A stretch of 64,000 bases of DNA from Apopatocola sp963628785 (lineage in GTDB: Bacteria > Bacillota > Clostridia > Oscillospirales > Oscillospiraceae): NCBI GenBank assembly GCA_963628785.1, contig CAVGGQ010000001.1, forward strand, positions 1 through 64,000, given 5' to 3'. Every line of letters begins with the position of its first letter. Position 1 is the stretch's first letter. The notes beneath the pieces are model-generated. The model did no database searches, was not told the DNA's origin, and saw only the letters and a list, made by a program, of their open reading frames with translations. Shown here in pieces: positions 26,071 to 34,127 of the stretch. Both the position numbers and the translations under genes were made by a program.

Positions 26071-27267
26071 TTGAAGGATCTAAAGTATCTGATTTACTTC
26101 GAGCAGCTTCTGGATAATGCCGACAACGAACTCGTGAAAAAGGCAGCGGCCGATGGTCAGCTGGCTATGGGCTACACATGCTATCATGTACCCGAGCCGA
26201 TCCTGAACGTCGGAAACTGCTTCTCCGTGCGTCTTCGCGCACCGCACACGGGATCCGTCGACATTGCGACATACTACATGTCGAACTACACCTGCGAGTT
26301 TGCCCGCGCACTGACCGAGCGCGCCATTGAAGGCGGCTACCAGTTCCTGGACGCCATGATTGGCGTCGACGCATGCTCCATGATGAACCGCGCTATGGAG
26401 CATTTTGAGATCCTGCAGGTCAACGATAAGCCGAACTTTTTCGTGACCCATGCGGATATTCCTTTCAAAATCACCGACTATACGCTCGAGTCCTACACGA
26501 AGCAGATGCGTCTGCGCGTGCTCGGCAAGATGCATGAGAAGTACGGCGTGGATGTCTCCGACGAGGCACTGCGCAAAGCGGTGGAAGAGCACAACGAAGT
26601 TTGCCGTATCCTCACCGAGATCGGCGAGCTCCGCAAGATGGAGAACCCGCCCATCACTGGCTACGAGTACCACATTCTCAACCTTGTTTCCTACACCTGC
26701 CCGAAGGCACTGATCCTTCCGTATCTGCGCGAAACGCTCACGGAGATCAAGAAACGCAAGGTCGACGCAAAGCCGTGGTACCGCGCCCGCGTGTCCATCG
26801 TCGGCAGCGAGATCGACGATCCCATGCTCACCAAGCTCATTGAGAACTGCGGCGCTTTCGTCGTGTCCGACCGCTACTGCTTCGGCTCCACGCCCGGCCG
26901 CGAGGTCATCGAGCTCAACGATACGGACGATGTCCTTACGCAGATCTGCCTGCACTACATGAAGCACTCCGAGTGCGCACGCTACATTGCCGATGAAAAG
27001 GTACAGCAGCGCCGCGACACCGCCGACCGCCTCGCCCACGAATTCGGCGCCGAGGGCATCATCTATGAGCAGATGAAGTACTGTGACTACTGGGGATTCG
27101 AGCGCGCTCTCGTCAGCCACATCATGGCCGAAGAGAAGAACTGGCCCGTGCTCTCCATTGACCGTCTGTACAATAACGGCAACTCCGGACAGCTGCGCAC
27201 CCGCGTACAGGCGTTCGTTGAGTCGCTGGAGATCAAGCGCATTCGCAAAGAAGGAGGAAACGGCTGA
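26071..27267 (+). CDS. 2-hydroxyacyl-CoA dehydratase/benzoyl-CoA reductase-family subunit, set 1 (HgdB-like)
   Basis: 398 residues in the HgdB/BcrC/double-cubane protein family, which carries Fe-S centres reduced by an ATP-driven activator. The N-terminal region has conserved cysteines in GYTCYH, GNCFSVRLRAP, NYTCEFAR and GVDACSMM; the C-terminal region has DRYCFG and the family ending SGQLRTRVQAFVESLEIKRI. It is clearly paralogous to the gene at 30871. The start is TTG at 26071 with AGAGGGG upstream, and the stop overlaps the next ATG by 1 bp, as expected for two subunits made together. The substrate is unknown. Confidence 0.85.
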   Translation: MKDLKYLIYFEQLLDNADNELVKKAAADGQLAMGYTCYHVPEPILNVGNCFSVRLRAPHTGSVDIATYYMSNYTCEFARALTERAIEGGYQFLDAMIGVDACSMMNRAMEHFEILQVNDKPNFFVTHADIPFKITDYTLESYTKQMRLRVLGKMHEKYGVDVSDEALRKAVEEHNEVCRILTEIGELRKMENPPITGYEYHILNLVSYTCPKALILPYLRETLTEIKKRKVDAKPWYRARVSIVGSEIDDPMLTKLIENCGAFVVSDRYCFGSTPGREVIELNDTDDVLTQICLHYMKHSECARYIADEKVQQRRDTADRLAHEFGAEGIIYEQMKYCDYWGFERALVSHIMAEEKNWPVLSIDRLYNNGNSGQLRTRVQAFVESLEIKRIRKEGGNG

Positions 27268-29054
27268 TGGCAAAAACTCCGAAATATCCCAATCCCAAGT
27301 TCTTCCGCGCGAAGGACAATATGGACTGGAAGGCCCAGAGCGAAAACCTCAAAGAGTTCCTCAGCATCAGCAAGGATCTGATCGCCGAGACCGACTGGAA
27401 AGCCTTCGGCAAGCGCCAGCTCAAGGGCTGGGCGGACTTCGGCAAGCGCTTTGCGGAAGAGGCGAAGGAGGTTGCCGCCATGTCCTGCGAGGAGCGCCGC
27501 GAGCTGCTGCTCAAGGGCGAGAAAAAGCTCGGCCGCCTCTATAAGAAGGGCGCCATGGCCACCGTCCGCCGCGAGTGGCGCGGTATCGGCGACACGGCGT
27601 ATGACTTCACCGAGTGGCTCCGCATGTGGGGCATGCTCCTCGGCACCTTCTCCAAGGATCTCGTGCCTGCACTGAACTCCGTTCTTTACTACCGCTGGAT
27701 GATGTCCTATATGTGCTGTGTCGGATTCATGGACAAGAACACCATGGGTCAGCGCGGCTCGGCTCTCAAGATGAGCCACCTCATGATCTACGATATTTTC
27801 CGCTATGTCGCCGAGAACCTCGTTCTACAGGCGAAGGGCGACGCGAAGAACGGCAATAGCGCCGAGCTGAACAAGAAGGTCGTTCTCTTCGACGAAATGA
27901 CGATGGGTCAGCTCATGGCCGGCTTCCCCGACCTCATCGGCATTCCGTACCAGCTTTTTGCCGTGTTCCTGGTCTCCGAGATCGACCAGCTCACCTGCGT
28001 GCCGTATATCGACGCCGTCGAGAGCTTCGGCCTGCCCGCCGACTGCTGCCCGGTGCCGTCCTCCGAGTGCGGCGCCCTCGTTCTGGACGCTCTGCCGCAC
28101 ATGGGCTCCTGCTTCATCTCAAGCTCCATGCCGTGCGACGGCTCCACGATGGCCTCCTCGTACATGGCACGCCGCTTCCCGGATCTCCCGGTGTTCCATC
28201 TGTGCTTCCCCGTCCGCTACGAGGACAAAGAGACCGTGCAGTGCGCCGCCGAAGACATCCGCGCCTGCATCAAGTTCATTGAAGAGCAGACCGGTGCCAA
28301 GTGGAGCTGGGACGCTTACTTCACCGCCATGAAGCGCTTCAACACCGAAACGAGCTACGAGCTAGAAAAATGGGCCGTCAACCAGACGGCGTACCCGCAG
28401 ATCATCGGACCGTGCTACGAGCTGTTCCGCAAGTGGAACTACGAGATGGACGGCGGCATTGATCCGCGTGTGCCGAAGACCTTCAAGAAGGTCAACAGCA
28501 TCATGCTCAAGGCCTACGAGCGCAAGGAAGAAGCCTGGCCCGGCAAGATGAAATACCGCGCTATCGTGTGGTCCTGCCCCGCGCACTACTACGCGAACTT
28601 CTCCAACTGGCTCGCCAACTGCTGGGGCATCAATGTCCTCGTCGAGATGGAAAGTCTCAACTTCACGAAGCAGCTCGAGACCGAAGATCCCGAAGAAGCG
28701 CTGCGCGATCTCGCCCGTCTGTACGAGCGCATGGTCATGCGCCGTCACACGAACGGCGGCTACCAACACGTCGTAGACGAGCTCTGGAAGCAGTGCGAGA
28801 TCTGGAATGTCGACCTCATCATCATGTATCAGAACGTCGCCTGCAAGAACATGGCCACCGTTCAGGGCATTCTCGATGATCAGGCCCGCCAGCAGAACCG
28901 CAAGATGATCTGGATTGAGCACGATCTGATGGATCCGCGTACCGTCTCCCGCCGCCAGATGCGCGACAAGGTGAACGAGTACATGCGCACCGTCATGCAC
29001 GCCGAACCCGTTGACCCGACCCTCGTCGACTTTGAAGACGAGATCTGCATGTAA
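27267..29054 (+). CDS. 2-hydroxyacyl-CoA dehydratase-family large subunit, set 1 (HgdA-like)
   Basis: 595 residues, longer than the roughly 430-480 usual for HgdA/BcrB subunits because of an N-terminal extension of about 130 charged, helical residues. Cys-containing blocks YMCCVGF, ADCCPVPSSECGALV and SSSMPCDGS, and the C-terminal DLIIMYQNVACKNM and IWIEHDLMDPRTVSRRQMRD, match the family. With the preceding subunit it should form a heterodimer holding Fe-S clusters that take very-low-potential electrons from the activator. The 1-bp overlap with the upstream gene implies coupled translation. Confidence 0.82.
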   Translation: MAKTPKYPNPKFFRAKDNMDWKAQSENLKEFLSISKDLIAETDWKAFGKRQLKGWADFGKRFAEEAKEVAAMSCEERRELLLKGEKKLGRLYKKGAMATVRREWRGIGDTAYDFTEWLRMWGMLLGTFSKDLVPALNSVLYYRWMMSYMCCVGFMDKNTMGQRGSALKMSHLMIYDIFRYVAENLVLQAKGDAKNGNSAELNKKVVLFDEMTMGQLMAGFPDLIGIPYQLFAVFLVSEIDQLTCVPYIDAVESFGLPADCCPVPSSECGALVLDALPHMGSCFISSSMPCDGSTMASSYMARRFPDLPVFHLCFPVRYEDKETVQCAAEDIRACIKFIEEQTGAKWSWDAYFTAMKRFNTETSYELEKWAVNQTAYPQIIGPCYELFRKWNYEMDGGIDPRVPKTFKKVNSIMLKAYERKEEAWPGKMKYRAIVWSCPAHYYANFSNWLANCWGINVLVEMESLNFTKQLETEDPEEALRDLARLYERMVMRRHTNGGYQHVVDELWKQCEIWNVDLIIMYQNVACKNMATVQGILDDQARQQNRKMIWIEHDLMDPRTVSRRQMRDKVNEYMRTVMHAEPVDPTLVDFEDEICM

Positions 29055-29137
29055 TTAAATAAATGCATGGAGCCGCGAAGCATAAGATGCGGCATCGATG
29101 AACTAACTTTTGTAACAAATTTTGGAGGGTATATATC

Positions 29138-29944
29138 ATGGCAAAGAAGTATTTCGCTGGGTGCGACGTAGGCTCCACCTATACCAAGGCCGTCATTCTT
29201 GACGAACAGGGCAACATCGTAGCCAACACCACCATCAAGAGCAAGATCAACTCCGAAGAATCTGCGAAGATCGCAATGCAGCAGGTCATCGACCAGGTCT
29301 CCGACCTGAGCTCTTCCAAAGATCTCGAGTACCTCATCGGCACCGGCTACGGCCGCAACAAGGTTCCCTTTGCTGACGAAAACATCTCTGAGATCAGCTG
29401 CCACGCCATGGGCGTGCACGTGACCGACCCCTCCGTAAAGGCCATCATCGATATCGGCGGCCAGGACGTTAAGGGCATCAGCATCGACACCGACGGCACC
29501 GTGAAGAACTTCGCGATGAACGATAAGTGCGCCGCCGGTACCGGCCGCTTCTACGAGGCCATGGCCCGTTCCTTCGAGATGGATCTTACCCAGTTCTCCA
29601 ACCTCTCCCTGACCGCAAAGAACGTTATCCCCATCACCGCCCAGTGCACCGTGTTTGCCGAGTCCGAGGTCATCACGCTCGTCGGCGAGGGCAAGCCCAT
29701 GGACGAGATCGCGGCCGGCATCCAGATGGCCGTTGCCAAGCGCTGCTTCGTTATGGCGAAGAAAGCCGGCGCCACCGACAGCATCACGCTGACCGGCGGC
29801 TGCGCGAAGAACGCCGGCCTCAAGCAGGCCATTGAGCACGTCCTCAAGCTGAAGGTCATCGACCTCAAGACCGACCCGCAGCTCATGGGTGCTCTCGGCG
29901 CGGCAGAGTATGCCCGTCAGAAGGGTCTTTCGAAAGGAGTGTAA
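29138..29944 (+). CDS. 2-hydroxyacyl-CoA dehydratase activator ATPase (archerase)
   Basis: 268 residues of the BadF/BadG/BcrA/HgdC family (ASKHA fold). CDVGSTYTKAVILDEQG is the phosphate-1 loop, IIDIGGQDVKGISID the phosphate-2 loop, LTGGCAKNAGLKQAIE the adenosine loop. MNDKCAAGTGRF and TAQCTVFAESE hold the two cysteines that share one 4Fe-4S cluster across the dimer. ATP hydrolysis opens the dimer and fires an electron at very low potential into the dehydratase-family subunits. It is the only activator in the window for two subunit pairs. GGAGGG lies upstream; the gap after the set-1 pair is 83 bp. Confidence 0.94.
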   Translation: MAKKYFAGCDVGSTYTKAVILDEQGNIVANTTIKSKINSEESAKIAMQQVIDQVSDLSSSKDLEYLIGTGYGRNKVPFADENISEISCHAMGVHVTDPSVKAIIDIGGQDVKGISIDTDGTVKNFAMNDKCAAGTGRFYEAMARSFEMDLTQFSNLSLTAKNVIPITAQCTVFAESEVITLVGEGKPMDEIAAGIQMAVAKRCFVMAKKAGATDSITLTGGCAKNAGLKQAIEHVLKLKVIDLKTDPQLMGALGAAEYARQKGLSKGV

Positions 29945-29950
29945 TTCCCA

Positions 29951-30118
29951 ATGAAGAAATTCTGGAAAGTTTTCGGCAAAATCGCTGGCATCCTGACGGC
30001 GGTCATCGGAATCCTGTTCGTTGTGTATTTCTGGAATCTTGACCAGAAGCTGCTCTCCTGGGCTTACACTGCGGTGAATAAGATCTTCGATCGCAAGAAG
30101 ACGGACATTAAGTTCTGA
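29951..30118 (+). CDS. Small single-span membrane protein 1
   Basis: 55 residues: MKKFWKVFGKIAGIL, a hydrophobic span to about residue 27, then WNLDQKLLSWAY and a basic tail ending KKTDIKF. AAAGGAG lies 10 nt upstream inside the activator's 3' end, and the stop overlaps the next start (TGATG at 30116). It is paralogous to the 63-residue protein at 33692 (shared KVFGKIA-IL and LD-KLL), so each dehydratase-family module in this operon has one. The N-in, C-out or reverse topology cannot be fixed. The function is unknown; membrane tethering or recruitment of the complex is a guess. Confidence 0.75.
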   Translation: MKKFWKVFGKIAGILTAVIGILFVVYFWNLDQKLLSWAYTAVNKIFDRKKTDIKF

Positions 30119-30846
30119 TGGAGCTTTTCAACAGCTGCATTCACGAATCGGAGGAGCTGCTCCGCGGCTCCTCTCCGGAAAAATGGGCGTACGATTTGTC
30201 GGCGTGCTGGAAGGAAACGGACAGAAACGAACTCGTTATGCTGCGCGAAGCCGCCTTTGAACTCGGCGGCAGCGCGAAAAGCGCTGTATCCTACAGCTGC
30301 TTCACGACCGATGAGCGCCTTGTCGGCAGCGACGAGGTGTGGCTGTACGGCCCGGACCTTTCGGAGATCAAAGGTGACTGCGCATTCGCGCGCATTGTTC
30401 TCTTTTCCATACAGGATGTCGGGGAAGAGGATGAGGCATACCGTGCGCTGCAGGACATTGAATTCGTAAAATACCATGTGTTCCCCAAAGGATACATGAT
30501 CCGCGCCCTCTCCGAGGACAACCGCGAGCAGGTGCGCGTAAGCAAAGATGCCGTCCGAGCCGGGATCTCCTTCAAGAATGTCGGCTTTGACTACATCCGC
30601 AAATTCCGCGAAAAGGAAAATGTTCGCTCCGTCCGCGTGATGTTTGTCACCGAACCGAAAGCGGATTATGCGTCACTTCGGACGCTGGCGCGCAAGGTGA
30701 ACGACATTACCCGTTCCTTGAGCACCATTTTAGACGGCATCCCCACCGACTGCGACTCGTGCGGTCTGCGCGAGATCTGCGATGAGGTGGAAGGTATGCG
30801 CGAGCTTCACTTCCAAAAGGCGGGCAAGAACACCGCCGAAAAATAA
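30118..30846 (+). CDS. Stand-alone protein resembling the middle domain of acetyl-CoA synthase (CdhC/AcsB)
   Basis: 242 residues. VWLYGPDLSEI, then VRVSKDAVRAGISFKNVG and a following V-x-V-x-F-x-T-E strand, resemble the region before the cluster-A domain of CODH/ACS beta subunits (judged from memory of the family). The C-terminus has a possible metal site, DCDSCGLREICDEVEGMRE. The cluster-A binding domain of real ACS is absent, so acetyl-CoA synthesis is not expected. It starts at the overlap with the small membrane protein's stop and lies between the two dehydratase-family modules, with a CooC-type ATPase in the same operon. A metal-cluster or electron-transfer accessory role is inferred. 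Confidence 0.6.
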   Translation: MELFNSCIHESEELLRGSSPEKWAYDLSACWKETDRNELVMLREAAFELGGSAKSAVSYSCFTTDERLVGSDEVWLYGPDLSEIKGDCAFARIVLFSIQDVGEEDEAYRALQDIEFVKYHVFPKGYMIRALSEDNREQVRVSKDAVRAGISFKNVGFDYIRKFREKENVRSVRVMFVTEPKADYASLRTLARKVNDITRSLSTILDGIPTDCDSCGLREICDEVEGMRELHFQKAGKNTAEK

Positions 30847-30870
30847 CAAAGTATCTACGGAGGAAGCCCC

Positions 30871-32076
30871 ATGCGTGATTTGAAAAATGTCATCTTCTAT
30901 GATGACCTGCTGCAGGAGGCCTATAACTCTCTTGTACGTCAGGCAAAAGAAGAAGGCAAATATGCCCTCGGCTATACTTGCTACTTTATGCCGGAAGTCC
31001 TTCTCGATCTGCCCGGCTGCTTCAGCGTACGCCTTCGTGCGCCGCGCTGCACCTCGCCCGATATGGCGACCTACTACATGTCCGGCCGCGTGTGCCACTA
31101 TGCGCGCAGCCTTTTGGAGCGCGCTCTCGAAGGCGGCTACAACTTCATCGACGCCCAGCTCGGCACCGAGACCTGCACCGGCACCTGCCGCTTCCAGGAG
31201 CACCTTGGCGAGTTGCCCGACCTCATTCAGAATGAGAAATTCTTCGTCTCTTTCACCGATGTGCCCTTCAAGAAGAATCAGAACAGCGTAGAACACTTCA
31301 CCACTACGCTGCAGGTGCATGTGCTCGACGAACTGCACAACCACTTCGGCATTGATGTGTCCGACGAAGCTCTCTTCAAGGCCATCGAGGAGCACAACGA
31401 GGTCTGCGACATCATCACCCAGATCGGTGATTTCCGCAAGCTCGACAACCCGACCATCACCGGCACGGAGTTCCACACCATCAACCTCGTGTCGATGGTC
31501 TGCCCGAAGTACCTTATTCTCCCGTACCTTCGCGAGACGCTCAAAGACCTCAAGACGCGCGAGCCCGACAAGAAGCCCGATTACCGCGTCAAAGTCGTCC
31601 TCGCCGGATCAGAAAACGACGACCCCGGCTTCACGAAGCTTATCGAGAGCTGCGGCGCTCTCGTCGTGGCCGACCGTCACTGCTACGGTTCTCTGCCCGG
31701 ACGCGAGAAGATCGAAGTGCGCGAAGGCGAAAAGCCCCTCACTGCTATCGCCCACCACTATCTCGAAACGAGCGTTTGCCCGCGCTTCATGGAGCAGTCC
31801 TCCATGCGCAGCCGCAAGCAGTACATCGTCGACATCGCCAAGGAATACAAGGCCGACGGCATCATCGTGGAATCCAACAAGTTCTGCGAGTACTGGAGCT
31901 ACGAGCGCGTGGCGGATACGCTCATCCTGCCGCGTGACTTCGGCATCCCCGTGTGCTCCATTGAGAAGGAGTACATCAACTCCGCCTCCGGTCAGCTCCG
32001 CACCCGCTTCCAGGCGTTTGTGGAGAGTCTGGAGATCAAGAAGATCCAGGAGAAGGAGGGCGTGAAGAATGGATAA
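30871..32076 (+). CDS. 2-hydroxyacyl-CoA dehydratase-family subunit, set 2 (HgdB-like)
   Basis: 401 residues, a paralogue of the gene at 26071 along its whole length (shared YTCY, CFSVRLRAP, ATYYMS, DVSDEALxKAxEEHNEVC, ILPYLRETL and the C-terminal SGQLRTRxQAFVESLEIKKI). Cysteines in GYTCYF, PGCFSV, RVCHYAR and DRHCYG are kept; ETCTGTC replaces GVDACSMM, so the active sites probably differ. GGAGG lies 8 nt before the ATG. It overlaps the following large subunit by 8 bp. Confidence 0.85.
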   Translation: MRDLKNVIFYDDLLQEAYNSLVRQAKEEGKYALGYTCYFMPEVLLDLPGCFSVRLRAPRCTSPDMATYYMSGRVCHYARSLLERALEGGYNFIDAQLGTETCTGTCRFQEHLGELPDLIQNEKFFVSFTDVPFKKNQNSVEHFTTTLQVHVLDELHNHFGIDVSDEALFKAIEEHNEVCDIITQIGDFRKLDNPTITGTEFHTINLVSMVCPKYLILPYLRETLKDLKTREPDKKPDYRVKVVLAGSENDDPGFTKLIESCGALVVADRHCYGSLPGREKIEVREGEKPLTAIAHHYLETSVCPRFMEQSSMRSRKQYIVDIAKEYKADGIIVESNKFCEYWSYERVADTLILPRDFGIPVCSIEKEYINSASGQLRTRFQAFVESLEIKKIQEKEGVKNG

Positions 32077-33673
32077 GGCCAAAATGAAGAAAGCCCTGAA
32101 AGATTTCTGGTACGGCAAGCCGCACGGTGAACGCCGCCTCGGCGACATCATGCTCGACAAGACCGGCCTCTATAAGCACCGCGAGTGGCGCGGCGTGAAG
32201 GACACCTTCTACTACTTCAACAACATTTGGCTCTACAACTACGGCCAGATGATCGCCGACATTCTCAAGAGCGAAGACCCCATCGCCTTCTTCAAGGGCG
32301 TTTGGCGTTACCGCTGGGTCGGCCAGACCTATCTCCCCGTGCTGCACTGGTTTGACCGCGGCTTGCAGGGCCTCCGCGGCGACGCGCTTCGCGCCTCTGC
32401 GTGGCACTACCGTGCGATGGTCTGCGTGACCATTCAGCAGTTCCAGCGCATGTTCGCTGCCGACGCAAAGCTCAACGGCGGCAAGCACAATGACTACTAT
32501 GAGCACACCATGGCGCACAAAGAGACCGTCTGGGGCGGCATCTTCTATCCGTGGTCCGACAAGTTCAAGAACGTTCCTCTGGAAATGATCCCGTACTTTG
32601 TCACCTGCCATGTGAATAGCCACACCGTGCTCAACTACATCGATGCCGTGCAGTCCATCGGCCTCCCGGGCGACCCCTGCCCGATGTGCCAGGCCGAGGC
32701 CGGCATCTTCGTCCTCGACGATGTGCCCGATTATTCGCCTCTCTTCGTAACATCCAACGAAGCGTGCGACGCGTCCGTCGCGAGCACCGCTCTGCAGGAC
32801 TGGTTCTTCGATAAGCCGCTCTACGCCATGCCGCAGCCGATGCAGTTTGACGATCCCATCGTCAAGAAGTACTGCGCCAAGGAGATCGAGGGCGCCTGGA
32901 AGTTCATCGAAGAGCAGACCGGCGTTCCGTTCAACTGGGATCTTCTCGTCAAGCGTGTCGAGGCTCAGAACGAGCTTCAGCGCTTCGAGTGGGAGAAGTG
33001 GGATGTGGCCGCCAACACCGATTACTATCCCATCAACGGCGTTGCGCAGGCTCTCTACCGCATCTATCAGTCTCAGTACGGCGACAACTACATCTGGCAC
33101 GAGGTCGACGCGCGTGTCCGCAAGATCATGGAGCGCTGCGTGCAGAACAAGAACATCACGTTCCCTAATACCCGCCACCGCGTCATTGCATGGTCGTGCG
33201 CACCGCTTTATTACTCCAACTGGTGCACATGGGCGTACAACTGCTGGGGTCTCAATGTTGTTATCAACATGGACTCCCTCATGTTCGACATGACCATCCG
33301 TACCGACAACTACGAAGACTGCCTCGAGGATATCGCCCAGTACCACATGTGGGCTCCGATGCGCCGTATGGCCGTCGGCGGCATGCAGCACTTCTTCGAG
33401 CTGTGGAAGTACATGGAACGTTTCAACTGCGACATGGTCGCCATGTATGATCAGCTCCAGTGCAAGGGCGCGCAGGGCATGCACGGCGTCTTTGAGGACG
33501 AGTTCCGCAAGCGCAACATCCATGCCTTCTGGATTCCGCACGCGCTGCCCGACTGCCGCACCGTTTCCCGCGCGGAGATCCGCCGCATCATCAATGATTA
33601 CATGACCACCGTCATGCACGAAGAACCGCTCGATCCGTCGCTCCTCGATTTTGACGACTCCATGAGCTGGTAA
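32069..33673 (+). CDS. 2-hydroxyacyl-CoA dehydratase-family large subunit, set 2 (HgdA-like)
   Basis: 534 residues, a paralogue of the 595-residue protein at 27267 but without most of its N-terminal extension. Shared features include the EWRG start of the common part (HREWRGVKDT), GDPCPMCQAEAGIFVLDD, the NACWG/NCWGxNVxxxMxSL block, MYDQLQCKGAQGM and the ending RTVSRAEIRRIINDYMTTVM. The cysteine-rich block differs from set 1 (CPMC against CCPVPSSEC), implying a different cluster environment or substrate. The start overlaps the previous gene by 8 bp with AGGAGG inside it. Confidence 0.82.
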   Translation: MDKAKMKKALKDFWYGKPHGERRLGDIMLDKTGLYKHREWRGVKDTFYYFNNIWLYNYGQMIADILKSEDPIAFFKGVWRYRWVGQTYLPVLHWFDRGLQGLRGDALRASAWHYRAMVCVTIQQFQRMFAADAKLNGGKHNDYYEHTMAHKETVWGGIFYPWSDKFKNVPLEMIPYFVTCHVNSHTVLNYIDAVQSIGLPGDPCPMCQAEAGIFVLDDVPDYSPLFVTSNEACDASVASTALQDWFFDKPLYAMPQPMQFDDPIVKKYCAKEIEGAWKFIEEQTGVPFNWDLLVKRVEAQNELQRFEWEKWDVAANTDYYPINGVAQALYRIYQSQYGDNYIWHEVDARVRKIMERCVQNKNITFPNTRHRVIAWSCAPLYYSNWCTWAYNCWGLNVVINMDSLMFDMTIRTDNYEDCLEDIAQYHMWAPMRRMAVGGMQHFFELWKYMERFNCDMVAMYDQLQCKGAQGMHGVFEDEFRKRNIHAFWIPHALPDCRTVSRAEIRRIINDYMTTVMHEEPLDPSLLDFDDSMSW

Positions 33674-33691
33674 TGAGGGAGGAAGAAAGAA

Positions 33692-33883
33692 ATGCGTAAA
33701 GTTCTGAAAGTATTCGGCAAGATCGCCGCTATTCTGGCCGGCATCTATGCTCTGCTGTTCGCAGTGTTCTACTTCGACCTCGACGGCAAGCTGCTCTACT
33801 ATGTCGTAGAGCCGTTCCTCGTAAAGCACTACGACAATATGCCCCGCGAAGACGTCACCAAGCGAGCCTACAAAATCAAGTAA
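33692..33883 (+). CDS. Small single-span membrane protein 2
   Basis: 63 residues: MRKVLKVFGKIAAIL, a membrane span to about residue 28, then FDLDGKLLYYVVEPF and a charged tail. It is paralogous to the 55-residue protein at 29951 and sits at the same position relative to its dehydratase-family module, 18 bp after the large subunit, with GGGAGG upstream. It is the last gene of the operon. The function is unknown; conservation of the pair argues that both are real genes. Confidence 0.78.
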   Translation: MRKVLKVFGKIAAILAGIYALLFAVFYFDLDGKLLYYVVEPFLVKHYDNMPREDVTKRAYKIK

Positions 33884-33889
33884 ATTTAA

Positions 33890-34048
33890 GGCAACACCGC
33901 ACAATGTCGTCTGCGGCGCTTTGCGGATCTTTTTCGCCGACTCTGCGTCATCAAGCCTTGCCATACACAAAGTATGGCTGCGGCTATCTTCCTTGATTCG
34001 ACGAATAATCTTTCGCAAATCGCACTTGCCGAATTATGCGGTGTTGCC
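33890..34048. mobile_element. 159-bp palindromic MITE-like element
   Basis: Perfect 12-bp terminal inverted repeats GGCAACACCGCA (33890-33901) and TGCGGTGTTGCC (34037-34048), an imperfect palindrome throughout, and a central hairpin CCATAC/GTATGG (33961-33966, 33972-33977). No ORF. Related partial copies lie at 1535-1567 and 42461-42496, always in intergenic DNA next to a stop codon. Confidence 0.75.
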
Positions 34049-34067
34049 TAAAGCCAATCAATACCAA

Positions 34068-34103
34068 AAGCGGCGCAGTCCCAACCGACTGCGCCGCTTG
34101 TTT
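34068..34103. terminator. Strong intrinsic terminator
   Basis: Perfect 13-bp stem AAGCGGCGCAGTC (34068-34080) / GACTGCGCCGCTT (34087-34099) followed by GTTT; on the minus strand it is preceded by the GH3 remnant and followed by TTTTGG. It ends the dehydratase operon and probably also the convergent sugar operon. Confidence 0.75.
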
Positions 34104-34127
34104 CATGTTCGAGTGAAGATTTTGCGA

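Noticed and set aside
30118..30846. A complete acetyl-CoA synthase subunit
   Set aside because: At 242 residues it lacks the cluster-A cysteine domain and the N-terminal CODH-contact domain.
32036..34018. A 660-codon open frame antisense to the second dehydratase-family pair
   Set aside because: It runs through the MITE-like repeat and two convincing genes on the other strand; no domain or ribosome site supports it.
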